Assembly (NCBI GenBank): GCA_030374765.1
Contig: JARGXX010000115.1
Location: 744,001 to 808,000, forward strand
Reading direction: 5' to 3'
DNA: 64,000 nucleotides
Source of the DNA: Agarophyton chilense
Taxonomy: Eukaryota > Rhodophyta > Florideophyceae > Gracilariales > Gracilariaceae
The position numbers were made by a program, and so were the translations under genes. Positions 22,701-33,238 of the stretch are shown here, piece by piece (within the stretch, counting starts at the first letter, position 1; each line of letters opens with the position of its first letter). The notes beneath the pieces are model-generated. The model made no database searches. It saw only the letters and a list, made by a program, of their open reading frames with translations, and was not told where the DNA came from.

Positions 22701-23493
22701 CTAGTTAGACCCGACCGATTGATCGGACGATCGCGCGGAATATGACGCAGCTCTTCCAGGGGATGCTGTGTTTTTCGAAGATCGACGATCGCTGTTGTCG
22801 TTCTTCTTCACGCCGTTGTCGACGAGCTTGAAGGCTTCCGACAACTTAAAGGCGTGCTTCATGAAACCCTTGAAGTCCATCTTCAGGGTGTGCTTGGAGA
22901 AATCCAAGTCAGACTGTATGCACCTGTGCAAAGTGTTCGGTCGAACAGCAGACATGACGTGGTAGACCGCGACCTTTTGGTTCGAATCGAACAGCCAGCC
23001 TAGGCCGTGACGCTTGAGCAGCGTCGTGTAGGAGATGAACAACGACTGCATGCGCGAGCGCGCCGAAGAGCCTTCATGTTCATCTTAAGCTTCTGACCGA
23101 CGATCGTATTGAGCTTGTCCAGCGACAGGACCTGCTCGGACTGCTGTGAAATAGTTTCTAAGTAATTTCGCAGAACGTCGTCCGTGAGATCTTCGTACTT
23201 GTCCGGCCCGTCGGTGATCAGGCCGAGGTTGAGTGACAACTCGACGAGTTCGATGTTGACGCAGAAGTTGAGGCTGACAGGGCGGACGGATTCCCTAGAG
23301 ACAGCGCTGTTGAGCTGTAGCTGTTGAACTGTAGCTGTTGAGCGCGCTCTTTGATCTTTCGGGAATATTGATAGTACGAACGTAGGAAGAGGCGGACCGA
23401 TTCCGAGTCGAGATCGGCGAGCTGGGGGTGGTTGATGGACGACGTCATGAACGTCGTCGAAGATGATGTATTCGCCATGGCGCGAGTTTGCAT
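22701..23493 (-). pseudogene. gypsy gag, copy 2
   Basis: The start at 23493 reads MQTRAMANTSSSTTFMTSSI then LDSESVRLFLRSYYQYSRKI, a gag-like opening only 50 bp inside the LTR. A second frame, 22701-23051, continues with helical gag-like words (AVYHVMSAVRPNTLHRCI) and a Ser-rich end. Assignment rests on position and style more than on a named domain. Fossil. Confidence 0.6.
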
Positions 23494-23541
23494 TGCCAGG
23501 AACGAATGTGCGTGTTGAATGTCGTGATTGACCAGTGATCA

Positions 23542-23863
23542 CCGTAGTCGTCTAGGAAAAATGGCCAGCCCTCTGGAGGACTTCGTGGCTATTTTTGAGA
23601 ACGACGCTTGAGAGGGTAAAGCAAGCTGGGTTATTCTTTACCGGGTGACCATGCGGGATGCCGATAATGGGAGAGGGAAGCAAATTATGAACAAAAGTAC
23701 TTGGCTAAATACTAAAGCAACCGGAGGCTATGTCCGTTCGTGGAAGAATATAAATGTGACATCAGGGCATTGAATACAGAAAGTGCCCGAAGATGATTGA
23801 TCCAGTGCGCGAAGTGGCTGTAGGCAGCAAGGACGAATCGTGCGGTGCTGGCAACACGCCACA
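23542..23863 (-). repeat. 5' LTR of gypsy copy 2 (about 320 bp)
   Basis: On the minus strand it starts TGTGGCGTGTTGCC and ends near GACTACGG or GATCA. It matches 20088-20409 at about 85% by eye, including a block GTGACATCAGGGCAYTGAATAC. Confidence 0.8.
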
Positions 23864-24764
23864 ATCAGGCAGTGTACAAGCGCCGAAACTTGACTGTGTA
23901 ACCGCACCGGACGGATTGTTCTACTGATCGCATGTATCTCACATTTAAGCTCCAACGAGTGGCCGGGAGAATGTGTCTTGGATGCTTGGATATGGTCAAG
24001 GTTAGAATGGATCGCATCTGGCATGATGCGGGTCTACTACGACAGTATCATTGTTATCACCGTCAAATCAAGGTTTTTTTGTTATCGCAATGCTACGGAC
24101 TCGTTTTGACATGCGCGTCTTCGGAGACTAGCATACTTACCCATTTGCCTCCAAGTTTGTATACATTACTGTATGCCGGTGAAGCTTCTCCTGAAATAGC
24201 GATTGGCATAGTCGCCATCGGGCAACATCAGCGTTTCCTTGATTGTCTGGGGCATCGGCGGTGCAGCTGCATCTCCTGAGATGGTGGGTAATCTATTTAT
24301 CGGCCTACCAACTGACCACCCTCTATGAGCTGCTCTAATCACATGTCTACTTCTCCAAGCTAGTCTTCCTTGTTGTTTCTGATGTTGGTTTTGTTTTCTG
24401 TATCGCCGAAAGATGCCAATTGAGTTCTCACTACATATTCTGTCAATTTCTGGGCTGAGCGAAGTCGAGTGACAATAAATGAATATTTATCTTCGATTGT
24501 TTGAAGGAAAGTAGACATCATTAAACATTCGTTACGCTCCAAAAACTTTCGTTTCATTGATTTACGGGGAACAAATTCGGCCGTGGTGCGAAGCACTGTT
24601 AATGGCCGAAAGCACTGACTCCTTTGTAAAAAGTATTCAGTATTTTGAACGATTAATGTTTTGTTTGTGGCATTGCTTTGCGTTTTCATGAGAGATTCAA
24701 GACAGAAGCTATGTGTGGGTCGCGTAATACGTACAGTGTTCGAGCATTGCTAAAACACACGTTT
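23864..24764. other. No recognisable gene
   Basis: A 109-codon minus frame at 24360-24689 (Lys/Arg/Thr-rich) has no domain I can name and no clear ATG context. Nothing else stands out. Confidence 0.4.
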
Positions 24765-25031
24765 GTGTAGCGCTAGCAGGACTTGCACTCTGTATTTCAC
24801 CGCTAGCTTCGAAAGCCGTAATGGCGCATTAGGGAAAATAATCTAATTGTTATATTTTTATTGGTTATTGTGCTGCTTTAAACGCTGCTAGCAGCGATTA
24901 GAGTAACCTAGAAGCACAGAGTAGTAACTGTCGAGTAGTAATCCGTTTTATCTCTCTATAAAAGGGCTCTGATGTCTCCGAGTTCTCTCTCGAACGGCTT
25001 CAATCATCATCGACACCGCTAAACACTATTT
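24765..25031 (+). repeat. Possible solo or orphan LTR
   Basis: Starts TGTGTAGCGCTAGC and ends GCTAAACA. A TATAAAAGGGCTC box lies at about 24957-24970, then AATTTGGCTTCGAGCCC follows about 10 bp beyond the end, which resembles a primer-binding site after a 5' LTR. No partner copy and no element genes follow, so this is suggestive only. Confidence 0.35.
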
Positions 25032-25139
25032 TAATTTGGCTTCGAGCCCTTCAACGTTATCAAAAGGGGAAATGTTTGTCGTCTGGAGTCTAGTGAGGCA
25101 TTTGCCGCTGGAAAAGCAACCCCATGCATTATAAAAATC

Positions 25140-25890
25140 TACAAGGCAAATGCCGCAGTACAGGGGTCTGGCTAGGCGTTAGCCACTGGGCGGAGCACCA
25201 CCTATCAGCCCACTGCACCGGTTGAAGCGCCCTTGGAGTGGAAGGGAGACGGTTCGTGTGTACTTACGGTACTAGGTTGTCGTACAATCACCTCTGGGGT
25301 ATGCTACTGTCTTGTCTCGGCAGCGTAGTGACGCTGAACCGTAGGGAGCGTGTTGACGCTCAACCTCAGAAGGTAGACGTAGTAAACCTCGATGGTAACA
25401 GGGCACCGTGAAAACCCGCAGAGGCAAACGGCGGGGCAACTAGGCTATACCATGTAGGTGACCAATGGTAGGCGTCGACGTGCGGGAAAGCCTGTGTGGT
25501 AGTTGAGAAAAGATGAACCAAAAGGTATAGTCATGACCCAAGTGATACCTGTCTTTATCAGATTAGGATGGGGGAGGTGCAGTTCCCTATATGCAGTGGA
25601 CTGCTCTCTCCAGATCACCCGGGAGGTGCCAGCAAGGCACGGTTTCTGACCTAGTGTCAGAGACCTGGCCACCACTGGCTACAGTGCCAGGTGGCCACTC
25701 AACTACTGTACTAAAATACACAGAATTACAATTACTATCACTAACAATTACTCAACCATAATTTACATGTCAACAATACACGTGGCTGACAACACCTATA
25801 TGGTAGCTCGCCCGGAGATGCATGATCGATGATTCCTCGCATTCATCACCTACAAGGTCAGTGTAGGATATTGACAACCTTAAGGGTCAA
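25140..25890. repeat. Possible diverged solo LTR of the gypsy second-lineage type
   Basis: This GC-rich block is built like the LTRs at 13614-14500 and 50947-51810: short hairpin-like words, then an AT-rich patch (ACTAAAATACACAGAATTACAA, about 25710) followed by CACGTGGC. No exact matching block longer than a few bases was found, so the link is structural only. Confidence 0.25.
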
Positions 25891-26547
25891 ACGTTCTGCC
25901 ACTATACGACATAGGTCTTTCTAGAAAGCCATCACAGAGTAAAAAGCCTGTGAAGGTCGAAAAAATCTGGTGGAAATATGGGGTCAATTAATGAAAAGGA
26001 AGGTGCTGCAGTTGGTGCCCATAACATTTCGCCTAAGAGACAGGCCTCTTATATAGATTAAAAACCTATTCTTTTGTTATAACCTCTCCTCGGAAAGTTT
26101 TGTAAGAAATGTACGACCTTCTTCTATTTAACGCCGAAGAGGTAAGGCTAAAAAATATATTTACACAACCGTAGTGTCTGACCGGAAGCCAGGGTTTGTG
26201 ACCGGTAGCGACTATTGACATAAATCTTTTGTTGCGTTGGTTTAAGAAGATCAAGAAAAAGAAGTTTATATCGAAATACTTGTATGTTATTTCATCTATC
26301 TGGGCCATTTAGTAAAGTAAAAGGCTTATTTTTGCCTAAGTTTACTATAACGTCCAGCCCACAGCGTCACACCCCAAAGATGGCGCCCACATTATGTTAA
26401 AAGCATCTCTGGAGCGTATGGAAACATAAAATCTTATCACCTTTTTCGAGCCTCCTGATTGGGCGATCTATTCGAAAGATTAACATGAGAACCTCTTTTA
26501 ATCAAGCTGAATATTTTACCCTTACAGAGTCAGTCCTACGATAGAGA
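25891..26547. other. No recognisable gene
   Basis: AT-rich intergenic sequence. Nothing in it is supported as coding or as RNA. Confidence 0.4.
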
Positions 26548-27740
26548 GTGATGGCCATGGCTGAGTCAGAAGAGTCAATCGAGGACTACAAACTCTCCTA
26601 TCCTGCCCCTACCGGAATCCTGCCCCTACTTGAGCCACTAAATTTAACCCACCGCGCTGGGACGCGGCCTGGCAAAAGCGCAAATGTAGCCTGCACCTTT
26701 GATGTGGCTTTGCATCCCCTTTCAAGCGACTACTTTCACAGCAAAGCCGAATTACGGAAAAGGAATCTTTGAACGTTTTTTCGGGATGCCACGCAACGTT
26801 TTCAAGCGCATCTACGGGCAACTGTATGGTAAAGATATGCGTTTTTGAAGGCTTGATGGGCGGGGAAAAGGAGAGATTCATCTGCTATAGCGCATTGTAG
26901 CTGCATTTCAAATGCTGGAAAAAATGGTTGCAGCAGATGCCATAGATGAGTATCTTCAGATGTAAGAATGTTCTGTACTAATTTCAGGAAAGGCTATTTG
27001 CGGTTTGGTTGTCGAGAAGTTTCGTGCAGAGTACATGTGAGAACCCACGGAGCAAGACCTGGAGCGCATTATGAATATAAATGAAGCCCGTGCCTTTTCT
27101 GTTTGCAGTGGTAGTATAGACTGTCGGCACTGGGAGTGAAAGAACTGTCCGGTCGCGTGGGTCGGGAAAAACAAAGAAAAAGAAAAGAAACATACAGTCG
27201 TGCTTGACGCCTTATGGAACGCTGAGTTACGGATATGGAACGCGCATTTTGGCAGTCCTTGCTCGTACAACAATCTCAATATTCTGGACACATCTGCAAC
27301 GATGCAAAAGATACGTCAAAGAGAAGTTCTTTCTTCTATATCCGATAAGGTACACGGCATCACTGGCACAATATTACACTATCTGGCAGACGGACTCTAC
27401 CCAAACTGAGCCATCTTTTCGAAAACAAGCAAGAACACAATAGTTTTAGAAAAACGAGTCTACTCCAAGGCCCAAGGAACAATTAGAAAGGATTTAAAGC
27501 ACACTATCAAGGTTTTTGGAGCTCACTTTAACATTCTGAAGCGGCCGTGCAGAATGTTGAAGCGCACGGACATGGCATTTGCGATGAAGGCGTGTATCAT
27601 ACTTCACAATATGATCGTTAAGGTGCGAAGGGGCACTCACGACAGCGGCATGAATTGTATCATGCACTTCAAAGATGCTATCGCAATGATCAATAACGTT
27701 CAGAGCTCCAAACAGAAGTAGTTGAAGGTTACTCGTCAAC
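26548..27740 (+). pseudogene. PIF/Harbinger transposase, decayed
   Basis: A DNA-transposon transposase spread over several plus-strand frames. Near 26780-26850 it reads FGMPRNVFKRIYGQLYGKDM, the N-terminal helix-turn-helix region of plant-type Harbinger transposases. Then 27100-27140 has CSGSIDCRHWE (first catalytic Asp), 27140-27300 has CPVAWVGK, VVLDALWNAELRIWNAHFGS and YNNLNILDTS, and 27370-27400 has LHYLADGLYPN (second Asp). Near 27490-27620 it reads RKDLKHTIKVFGAHF, where Lys replaces the third catalytic Glu of RKDVERAFG, then ACIILHNMIV. In-frame stops include Trp-to-stop changes after HWE and after LYPN, plus at least one frame change around 27300. Confidence 0.8.
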
Positions 27741-28906
27741 TACTAGGAGGGATCGTCGCGCTTCAAACGAAGTTTTTTATGGTCTCCTCTAGCTGCTGTA
27801 GAATGCTCAGTACTGTTGATACCTTCTCACCAAAGCACAACTTGATTTAGCATAACTGGGCGCGCTTGCAAACAGCATAGGACAATAGCACAAAAGAACA
27901 AGTATTCGCGTAGCAATCCATCCGGTAACCAATAACTTACTCAAGCAAACGACGGTGCCAAGCACCGCAAATGAATGGGGTGTGTGTGGGTTTGTTCGGG
28001 GTGGTGTGGGGCTCGTACCCCGCAAAAACTTTTCCCACTACAGAGAGCAATTTAAGCCTTGTCAATTCTTGTCAGAGCGTCTCGGAGGGGGTTTGCAGAG
28101 GGTTCTACTGACTTTTCCTGAGTGATTATAGGCACTGTTTTAACCAATTCTTCTTGAATTGGGCCTTGCATGGCGCTACTGCAATTTACAGAGGCAAGTC
28201 GAGCCCTTTTGTCGGCATTTGAATGGTATGTCTAACGCAGTGCACCGCGAAACAACTGTTGTTTTTGGCTTTTCTTGGAATTTGGAAAGTTGAAAGACCA
28301 CTATTTAGGCAGTTGTTTTCGCTTCATGTTTTTGGTGCTGCAGCTTTAAATACTCAACCAATCTTCTGATTAGCCTTCACGCAATATCTGGGCCGAAATG
28401 TCTTTTAAATGCCTTATAGAGTTATCATCTTTGCTATGAAAGTGTTGTTCGCTATCTAACAATTCAGTTGATGGCAATTTGCACCACTGTGTGTGATGAA
28501 GAAGACTTTTACAGGCTTTATTGTACAGTCACTTGATGACTTGGAATTCTTTAATTTCATAGGACATATTGTTCTTTTTTTTTGTTAAATGATCATCGCT
28601 ATTGACCCTCAACTTTTGCATACCCGCCGACTTGTAGTGATGAAAAGAAAAGGAAAATGGAAAAAATCGATACCTGTTCTGAGTTACTTCTTACAAATAC
28701 GTGGTTGACTGTATTTCCAAATTACAGTTGCTTTACAAAGCTATAATCGCAAACTATGGTAAGTTATAATCAGTTGCAGATTCGCAGCCAAGCGCGCGTG
28801 CATGCTCAACGCATCAGCGTGACACATGGCTTACAAACGGCACCCACAGCGCCTGTCCAGCAATGCATGCAGTTTACAGCGTTGTATTTTGATCAAACTG
28901 TGGTCG
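27741..28906. other. No recognisable gene
   Basis: Downstream flank of the peroxidase gene and of the Harbinger remnant. Short frames such as 27807-28025 (minus) and 28756-28998 (plus) look like chance frames. No tRNA-like fold was recognised. Confidence 0.45.
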
Positions 28907-30616
28907 TCAGGCACGGAACAACGCGGCAGCGCGTATGTCAAACACTCCCAGATTTGTGTTGCGCCGCAGGATTTGTCCAACTAGCGGCGCGCTGCTGAAA
29001 ATGCCGGCGCGTATCAAAGGCAGCGCGCTCAGCACACCCTCACCAATCGCCCCATGCCTCTCCTCGTCCAAGTAGAACCATCGATCCCCGTCCCGTAACC
29101 GCTCGAATTCTCGCCGCCACAACTCGGTGTTAGTCGCGCCCATCGGCGAGGAAAAACTATTGTCCTCTGCCATGAGACCAACCCATGCTTCCACATCTTC
29201 CACCTTGTCGTACGCCGTTTCCAGCAGAGTTTGCTTCGACCTATCACGGCTAATATCTGAAAACGAGCTTGGTCCTACTCCCGTTAAAAATTGGCGTAGC
29301 TGCTTATATCGCGCGATGTTGTGATCGCGTCCCCGCTGTAAATTCAATGCCACCAAATCAATGCCCTCCTCTCCTCTCACGTTGGAGAAGAGGAAATTTC
29401 GCAATGCATCTACCGTCTTCGTGTCCACCTGCTGCGCGCGTGTTTTCATTGCTCCCCGCACGAATTGCTCTATATCGCCGCCCTTCAAATTGCTACCAGA
29501 AAAGAACATATCTTGCATTGCAATGTTCGTACGTCTGCCAAACGCGTCCATGCGGCTCACACCGTTTCCTACCATCGTATGTCCGACGCGGAAGCCAGCC
29601 GTTGAGAATTCCACGCTTACAGTAGGGTTCACCGTGGCCTGATATCCTTGATATTTTTTCATGCTGCGACCCAGCATCAACGGCAGCCACTCTTCGTAGA
29701 TGATCTTTTGGTATTGCGCTATGTTGATAGCGCGCGCTGTCTCGTAAAGGGCCGACGGAGATCGGGCTGCAAGGAACGGGACAAGCTGTAATTGAGAGCA
29801 GATGTGGTTATGTTCTCTCACGAATATGGTGTGCAAGATCGTCAACATTGCGTGCTCATTCACTCGGGTATCACCAGCCAAGTAGAAATCTTTGGTGCGT
29901 GAGGGAGAGTTGGTGAAGCCACCTGTGTTGTAGGGTAGAAAGTTGCCATCTGATACTTTCATCCTACAAGAGTTATCTTCCCTTAATGCCTTGTTGCGGT
30001 CTGCATCAACGCCATACACCGTTGAAAGGTCGAGGGCGGATGAAACCACTGAAATAGGTCGCTCAGTTTCCGATGACGTTGTCACCCTCTGTCGCAAAGA
30101 ACGCTTGAAGGACAAGTATGATTGAGAAAGCCAGTTGTCATCGGCTGGTACTGGGATAGGCACCTCGACATCTGAAACCGGCGTGGAAACCAAATCATGG
30201 TCTATGAATTGGCCAAAGAACACAAACAGTTCATTGATGCGAGATTTGCTCGGGATATCTTCTCTCTGGTCAGCCACGGCGTTGGACACGACACGAGCGC
30301 TTTTTAGTCGAGCGTCGTTGAAATTGCGCGAATCCACGTCGAGATAACTCATTTGCGCACGTCGCGCCTCGCCCAGAGCAGGGTCAACAGCAGACGTACA
30401 GCGCCCTGAGAGAGTCCTGACGGAAAGGGTCGCACATTCCGGGTGCACATCAAACGCTGTTGAGGATTCAAGATTGAGAGAGTTGGGGGGCGGGATGGGA
30501 AGCAGGAACGGAAAACCGCGTCCGATCAAGGATGGAGGTTGGGCAACAGCCCAAGCGAGGAATACACTGAGTGCGGACACGAATAGAGATGGGCGCGGCA
30601 TGACGGTGCAGGCCAT
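28907..30616 (-). CDS. Animal-type haem peroxidase (peroxinectin-like), secreted
   Basis: A single 569-codon frame encodes a complete animal-type haem peroxidase, which uses hydrogen peroxide to oxidise halides or phenols through a bound haem. Residues 1-26 form a signal peptide (hydrophobic LFVSALSVFLAWAVAQ), so the enzyme probably acts outside the cell. The distal site is FFGQFIDHD with His140, DTRVNEH with Arg251 follows at 249-255, and the proximal haem ligand is His346 in GFRVGHTMV. ALNLQRGRDHNIARYK near 425-440 is the family's late signature. Length suits a catalytic domain without extra modules. No intron is needed. The start at 30616 is chosen over Met6 because it follows a TATA-like box and gives the full signal peptide. 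It is the only clearly intact host gene in the window. In red algae such enzymes are linked to oxidative defence and halogen chemistry; substrate is not readable from sequence. Confidence 0.93.
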   Translation of the reverse strand: MACTVMPRPSLFVSALSVFLAWAVAQPPSLIGRGFPFLLPIPPPNSLNLESSTAFDVHPECATLSVRTLSGRCTSAVDPALGEARRAQMSYLDVDSRNFNDARLKSARVVSNAVADQREDIPSKSRINELFVFFGQFIDHDLVSTPVSDVEVPIPVPADDNWLSQSYLSFKRSLRQRVTTSSETERPISVVSSALDLSTVYGVDADRNKALREDNSCRMKVSDGNFLPYNTGGFTNSPSRTKDFYLAGDTRVNEHAMLTILHTIFVREHNHICSQLQLVPFLAARSPSALYETARAINIAQYQKIIYEEWLPLMLGRSMKKYQGYQATVNPTVSVEFSTAGFRVGHTMVGNGVSRMDAFGRRTNIAMQDMFFSGSNLKGGDIEQFVRGAMKTRAQQVDTKTVDALRNFLFSNVRGEEGIDLVALNLQRGRDHNIARYKQLRQFLTGVGPSSFSDISRDRSKQTLLETAYDKVEDVEAWVGLMAEDNSFSSPMGATNTELWRREFERLRDGDRWFYLDEERHGAIGEGVLSALPLIRAGIFSSAPLVGQILRRNTNLGVFDIRAAALFRA

Positions 30617-30655
30617 TGTGAAGCGCGGAAGAAGCAGGCGGTGAAGAGCGACAAG

Positions 30656-30663
30656 CGTTTTAT
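30656..30663 (-). promoter_or_regulatory. TATA-like box of the peroxidase gene
   Basis: The minus strand reads CATAAAACG about 45 bp before the ATG, leaving a short 5' leader. Spacing is plausible for a TATA-driven gene; no other core signal was seen. Confidence 0.4.
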
Positions 30664-31636
30664 GAGATCTACAGAGGTAACTGGCGCAGCGCTAGCTCAC
30701 GGGTTGCTACCTACCACTACCGGTACCTATGTAAGTTACGAACGGTAAGTGCAACGAAATCTGTGGATGGCGCCTCTACCTCTGATGCGGACCAGGGGCT
30801 CCAATGTGAGTAATGGCGACCAACCTGGAATACAAGGGTATTATTGGTATTGGGGCATGCGCGTGACGATGGTGCAGTCAACACTTGGTCATTAATATTA
30901 TTATAAAAAAAACTGCGGTATGCGTTGTATGCTGCGATGCTACAACAGGTCGCCACGCTATTATCGGTAACGCTCAGCGGAAAAGTTGGAGCCGGGTCTC
31001 ACGCAAATTCGATGACAATGAAGAATAGAACCGCGAGGAGCGCTTGAATGAAGACGGAGAAAAAAGTGTACCACACTGAGATTTTCATGAAACGAACATT
31101 CAAATGCAATTACATCTCAAATTTTGAGTAGTTGCATACACCACGACGGTAAACGAAAGACGAGCAAAAGGCGGCAAGGCGTGAGTCTTCCTTTTCGTAG
31201 TTGCCAATTCAAAATACATTGGCGTACCTTCAATTAACATAATTCGTAATCACCGAGAGTAGCCTTTTCGATGAAGCTCAAAATATACGACGGTTGGCGG
31301 ACGACAGTCCGCCAAACAATAAAAAATCTGTTGTAAGCGATCGTACGCAGAGCCTAGTGTACCATTATTTGATAAATGACCCCAGCTTACAAAAACAGCC
31401 CAACGCCTTCGCTGTTCACTGGTATATTGATGTCCCATCTGTGCCTTTGTAAGGTACTCTGCGTGACGTAAGGGTGAAAGCGGCTTACAATCTTTCGTCA
31501 CGCAGCCGTACAGATCAACGGCTGAACGGCTAATTAAACTCAATGGTTCCTCAATTTTTGAGAAAAACTGGTAATGTTTTTTAGTTTTTTATAAACGTTC
31601 ACTCTTTCACGTTCCGGGTAATCATACTCTATTAAA
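30664..31636. other. Upstream region of the peroxidase gene, no gene seen
   Basis: Probable regulatory DNA of the peroxidase. A few short frames (30717-30956 and 31250-31543, both minus) have no domain and no ATG context that convinces. Confidence 0.4.
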
Positions 31637-31704
31637 ATTTGGATCATAATCTTTGAATTTGGATCATTATCTTTGAATTTAGATCATAATCTTTGAATTT
31701 AGAG
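31637..31704. repeat. 20-bp tandem repeat, about 3.4 units
   Basis: Three full units of ATTTRGATCATWATCTTTGA lie head to tail, with a partial fourth. Units differ by one or two bases. It overlaps the end of a minus-strand frame (31644-31856) of no known function. Confidence 0.85.
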
Positions 31705-32262
31705 CTTTCAAAAAAACATTGAATTTCGATGGGTACCACCGTGGGTTCAGACTCTAAAATAATTGTTGACATTTCTTTGATTTTCAATACAGAACCTATA
31801 TCTGTACCCAAACAAGCATATCTCGTTTTTGTAGCGATGTTGTCTTCTGTGTTCAATTATTGGCAAAGCAAAGGTGTCGTTGAGTTATCCAGCAAACTTG
31901 GCTGGTTCTGTTCGCAAGAGATCAAGGGTTGTGTCCTGGTGCTCATTCGCGATGCAGTACAGTGGGCTGTGTTCATTGATTGCGAAACATATCTAAAACT
32001 TTGAACTGTGCCCGGGGTTTTACTACATGAATGCAACTTCGGACTGGGCCCGATATTTTTCTCTTGCGAGAGCAGCAAACCACGCTGTGCCTTAGTTCTC
32101 TTATGGATCTAGTCGACTACAACCTAAACAGTGCCTGAAATTGTAGTTTGTTTCAAGTAGCAAACTTGGCTGTGCCTGTTCGCTGCTCAATATGAGTTCG
32201 AAGGCCGTACCCTGGCGGGCTCTTGCGCGATTCGATTCAGTAGAATGTGCACACTGATTGCG
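31705..32262. other. Imperfect internal repeat, no gene
   Basis: The words AGCAAACTTGGCTG begin two imperfect copies at about 31889 and 32158, each running on to a TGATTGCG word about 95 bp later. A third partial copy lies near 32070. Frames 31644-31856 (minus) and 31729-32004 (plus) oppose each other and neither is supported. Confidence 0.45.
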
Positions 32263-32620
32263 CTACATAATTTCCCTCGAAGCACACTCCAGGTTTTCAA
32301 TGTTCTTTCGGTCCAAATTTGTTTTTGGCTCGTCCAAAGCTAGAATGACACAATCCGAGCAGAATCTTTTGTCCAACGCCAACCGAATGGCCAAACACGC
32401 CACTACTTTTTGACTGGCACTGGATCGGCCTATCATGTCTAGAGTACCTTGTCCTTGTGGCATTTTTACACGATACTAATTGTTTCCAGTCACTTTACCA
32501 CCTAACGTTCTCGAGCTGTTACTATTTGACATGGTCTCAATGTCATCAATATCAGTTTCCCTGTACGTCTGCTGCCATAATTCATTTATTGTTCTGTTGA
32601 TGCAGACCATAAACGGAACA
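32263..32620 (-). pseudogene. RAD50: RAD50 C-terminal fragment (host DNA-repair gene, broken)
   Basis: The minus strand reads INRTINELWQQTYRETDIDD, matching the NKIIRELWQ-TYRG-DID stretch that precedes the second ATPase half of RAD50. After an in-frame TAG near 32474 it continues [34 protein letters not shown] (ABC signature, normally SAGQKVLASL), then [20 protein letters not shown] (Walker B and D-loop). RAD50 is the SMC-like ATPase of the MRE11 double-strand-break complex. The final His-switch segment (usually VITHDE) is missing, the frame ending REIM-stop, and nothing of the N-terminal half or coiled coil lies upstream. The fragment covers roughly 110 codons of a protein of about 1300. It is a stranded gene piece, with the working copy presumably elsewhere. 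Confidence 0.8.
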
Positions 32621-33027
32621 ATAAAGGAAACAATAAACAAAACTTTCCGTCGATGTCGCAAAAAGCTTCGATTACCGTTCAGCTATCTAAACGAAGACGT
32701 CAAACCTGGACTGCTCGCCTTGTTCTGTTGCCAGCCGCTTTCGAACATCGCGAATCACCGCAAGAACGGCCGTTTGCAATTGATCTTGAAAACGGTACTG
32801 CCGCCACTCGCCGATTACCCGCCGCTTGGCAACGCTCGCTCGCTCTGCAGCTCTACTGTACAGCACGCGAGAACATTTTATTTTCCAAGGGTAGCAATCT
32901 GTCTTACAACGGTAACAACGGAACACCAGAAACGTTACTACACTGGATGCGCAGGCGGATTGGATCTGCATGTCGAGTAGCAAGTCGTGAAAGAATTCTT
33001 CATGGAACGAAAGAGGCCACTTAAACC
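32621..33027. other. Flank of the copia insertion, coding sense unclear
   Basis: Plus-strand frames run up to the insertion point, one of them carrying EFFMERKRPLK just before it. It may be the upstream part of the GCR1_C-like frame that resumes at 37644. A GAGTAG just before that segment could be a splice acceptor. Not strong enough to call an exon. Confidence 0.3.
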
Positions 33028-33238
33028 TGTCAGAGTCCGTCAAGGACACTCATAATGCATCACGAACGTTTACAACCGTTGTGCTATGTTATTTTGTATG
33101 GTCATATTCTCAATAGTTTCACGACCGCTCTTATCCTACCGTTTACATTATGCTTGCTGTATATAAAGGTCTCGCAGTGAGAGCGTTTCTGCTCTCACTT
33201 CCGAGACAACTCTTCGTTGTTCACTGTTTCTTCACTCA
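33028..33238 (+). repeat. 5' LTR of young copia element (211 bp)
   Basis: TGTCAGAGTCCGTC to TTCTTCACTCA. Same as 37426-37636 apart from about 3 bases. A TATATAAA box lies at 33160-33167. Confidence 0.95.
33160..33199 (+). promoter_or_regulatory. LTR promoter with perfect hairpin just downstream
   Basis: TATATAAA at 33160-33167 is followed at 33176-33199 by AGTGAGAGC-GTTTCT-GCTCTCACT, a perfect 9-bp stem with a 6-base loop. With a start about 25-30 bp after TATA the hairpin would sit across the start or at the very 5' end of the transcript. The 3' LTR repeats it at 37574-37597. Confidence 0.7.

Larger units (their letters stand above)
20088..23863 (-). mobile_element. Ty3/gypsy element with both LTRs, old and broken (copy 2)
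   Basis: On the minus strand: 5' LTR about 23542-23863, gag 22701-23493, RNase H 22111-22485, integrase 21445-22044, chromodomain 20783-21001, polypurine tract, 3' LTR about 20088-20409. Protease and reverse transcriptase are missing between gag and RNase H. The LTRs are about 85% alike by eye, so insertion is old. Flanks show CTGAT and TTGAT, a possible target duplication of 4-5 bp. Integrase and chromodomain resemble those of copy 1. Several breaks. Confidence 0.85.
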
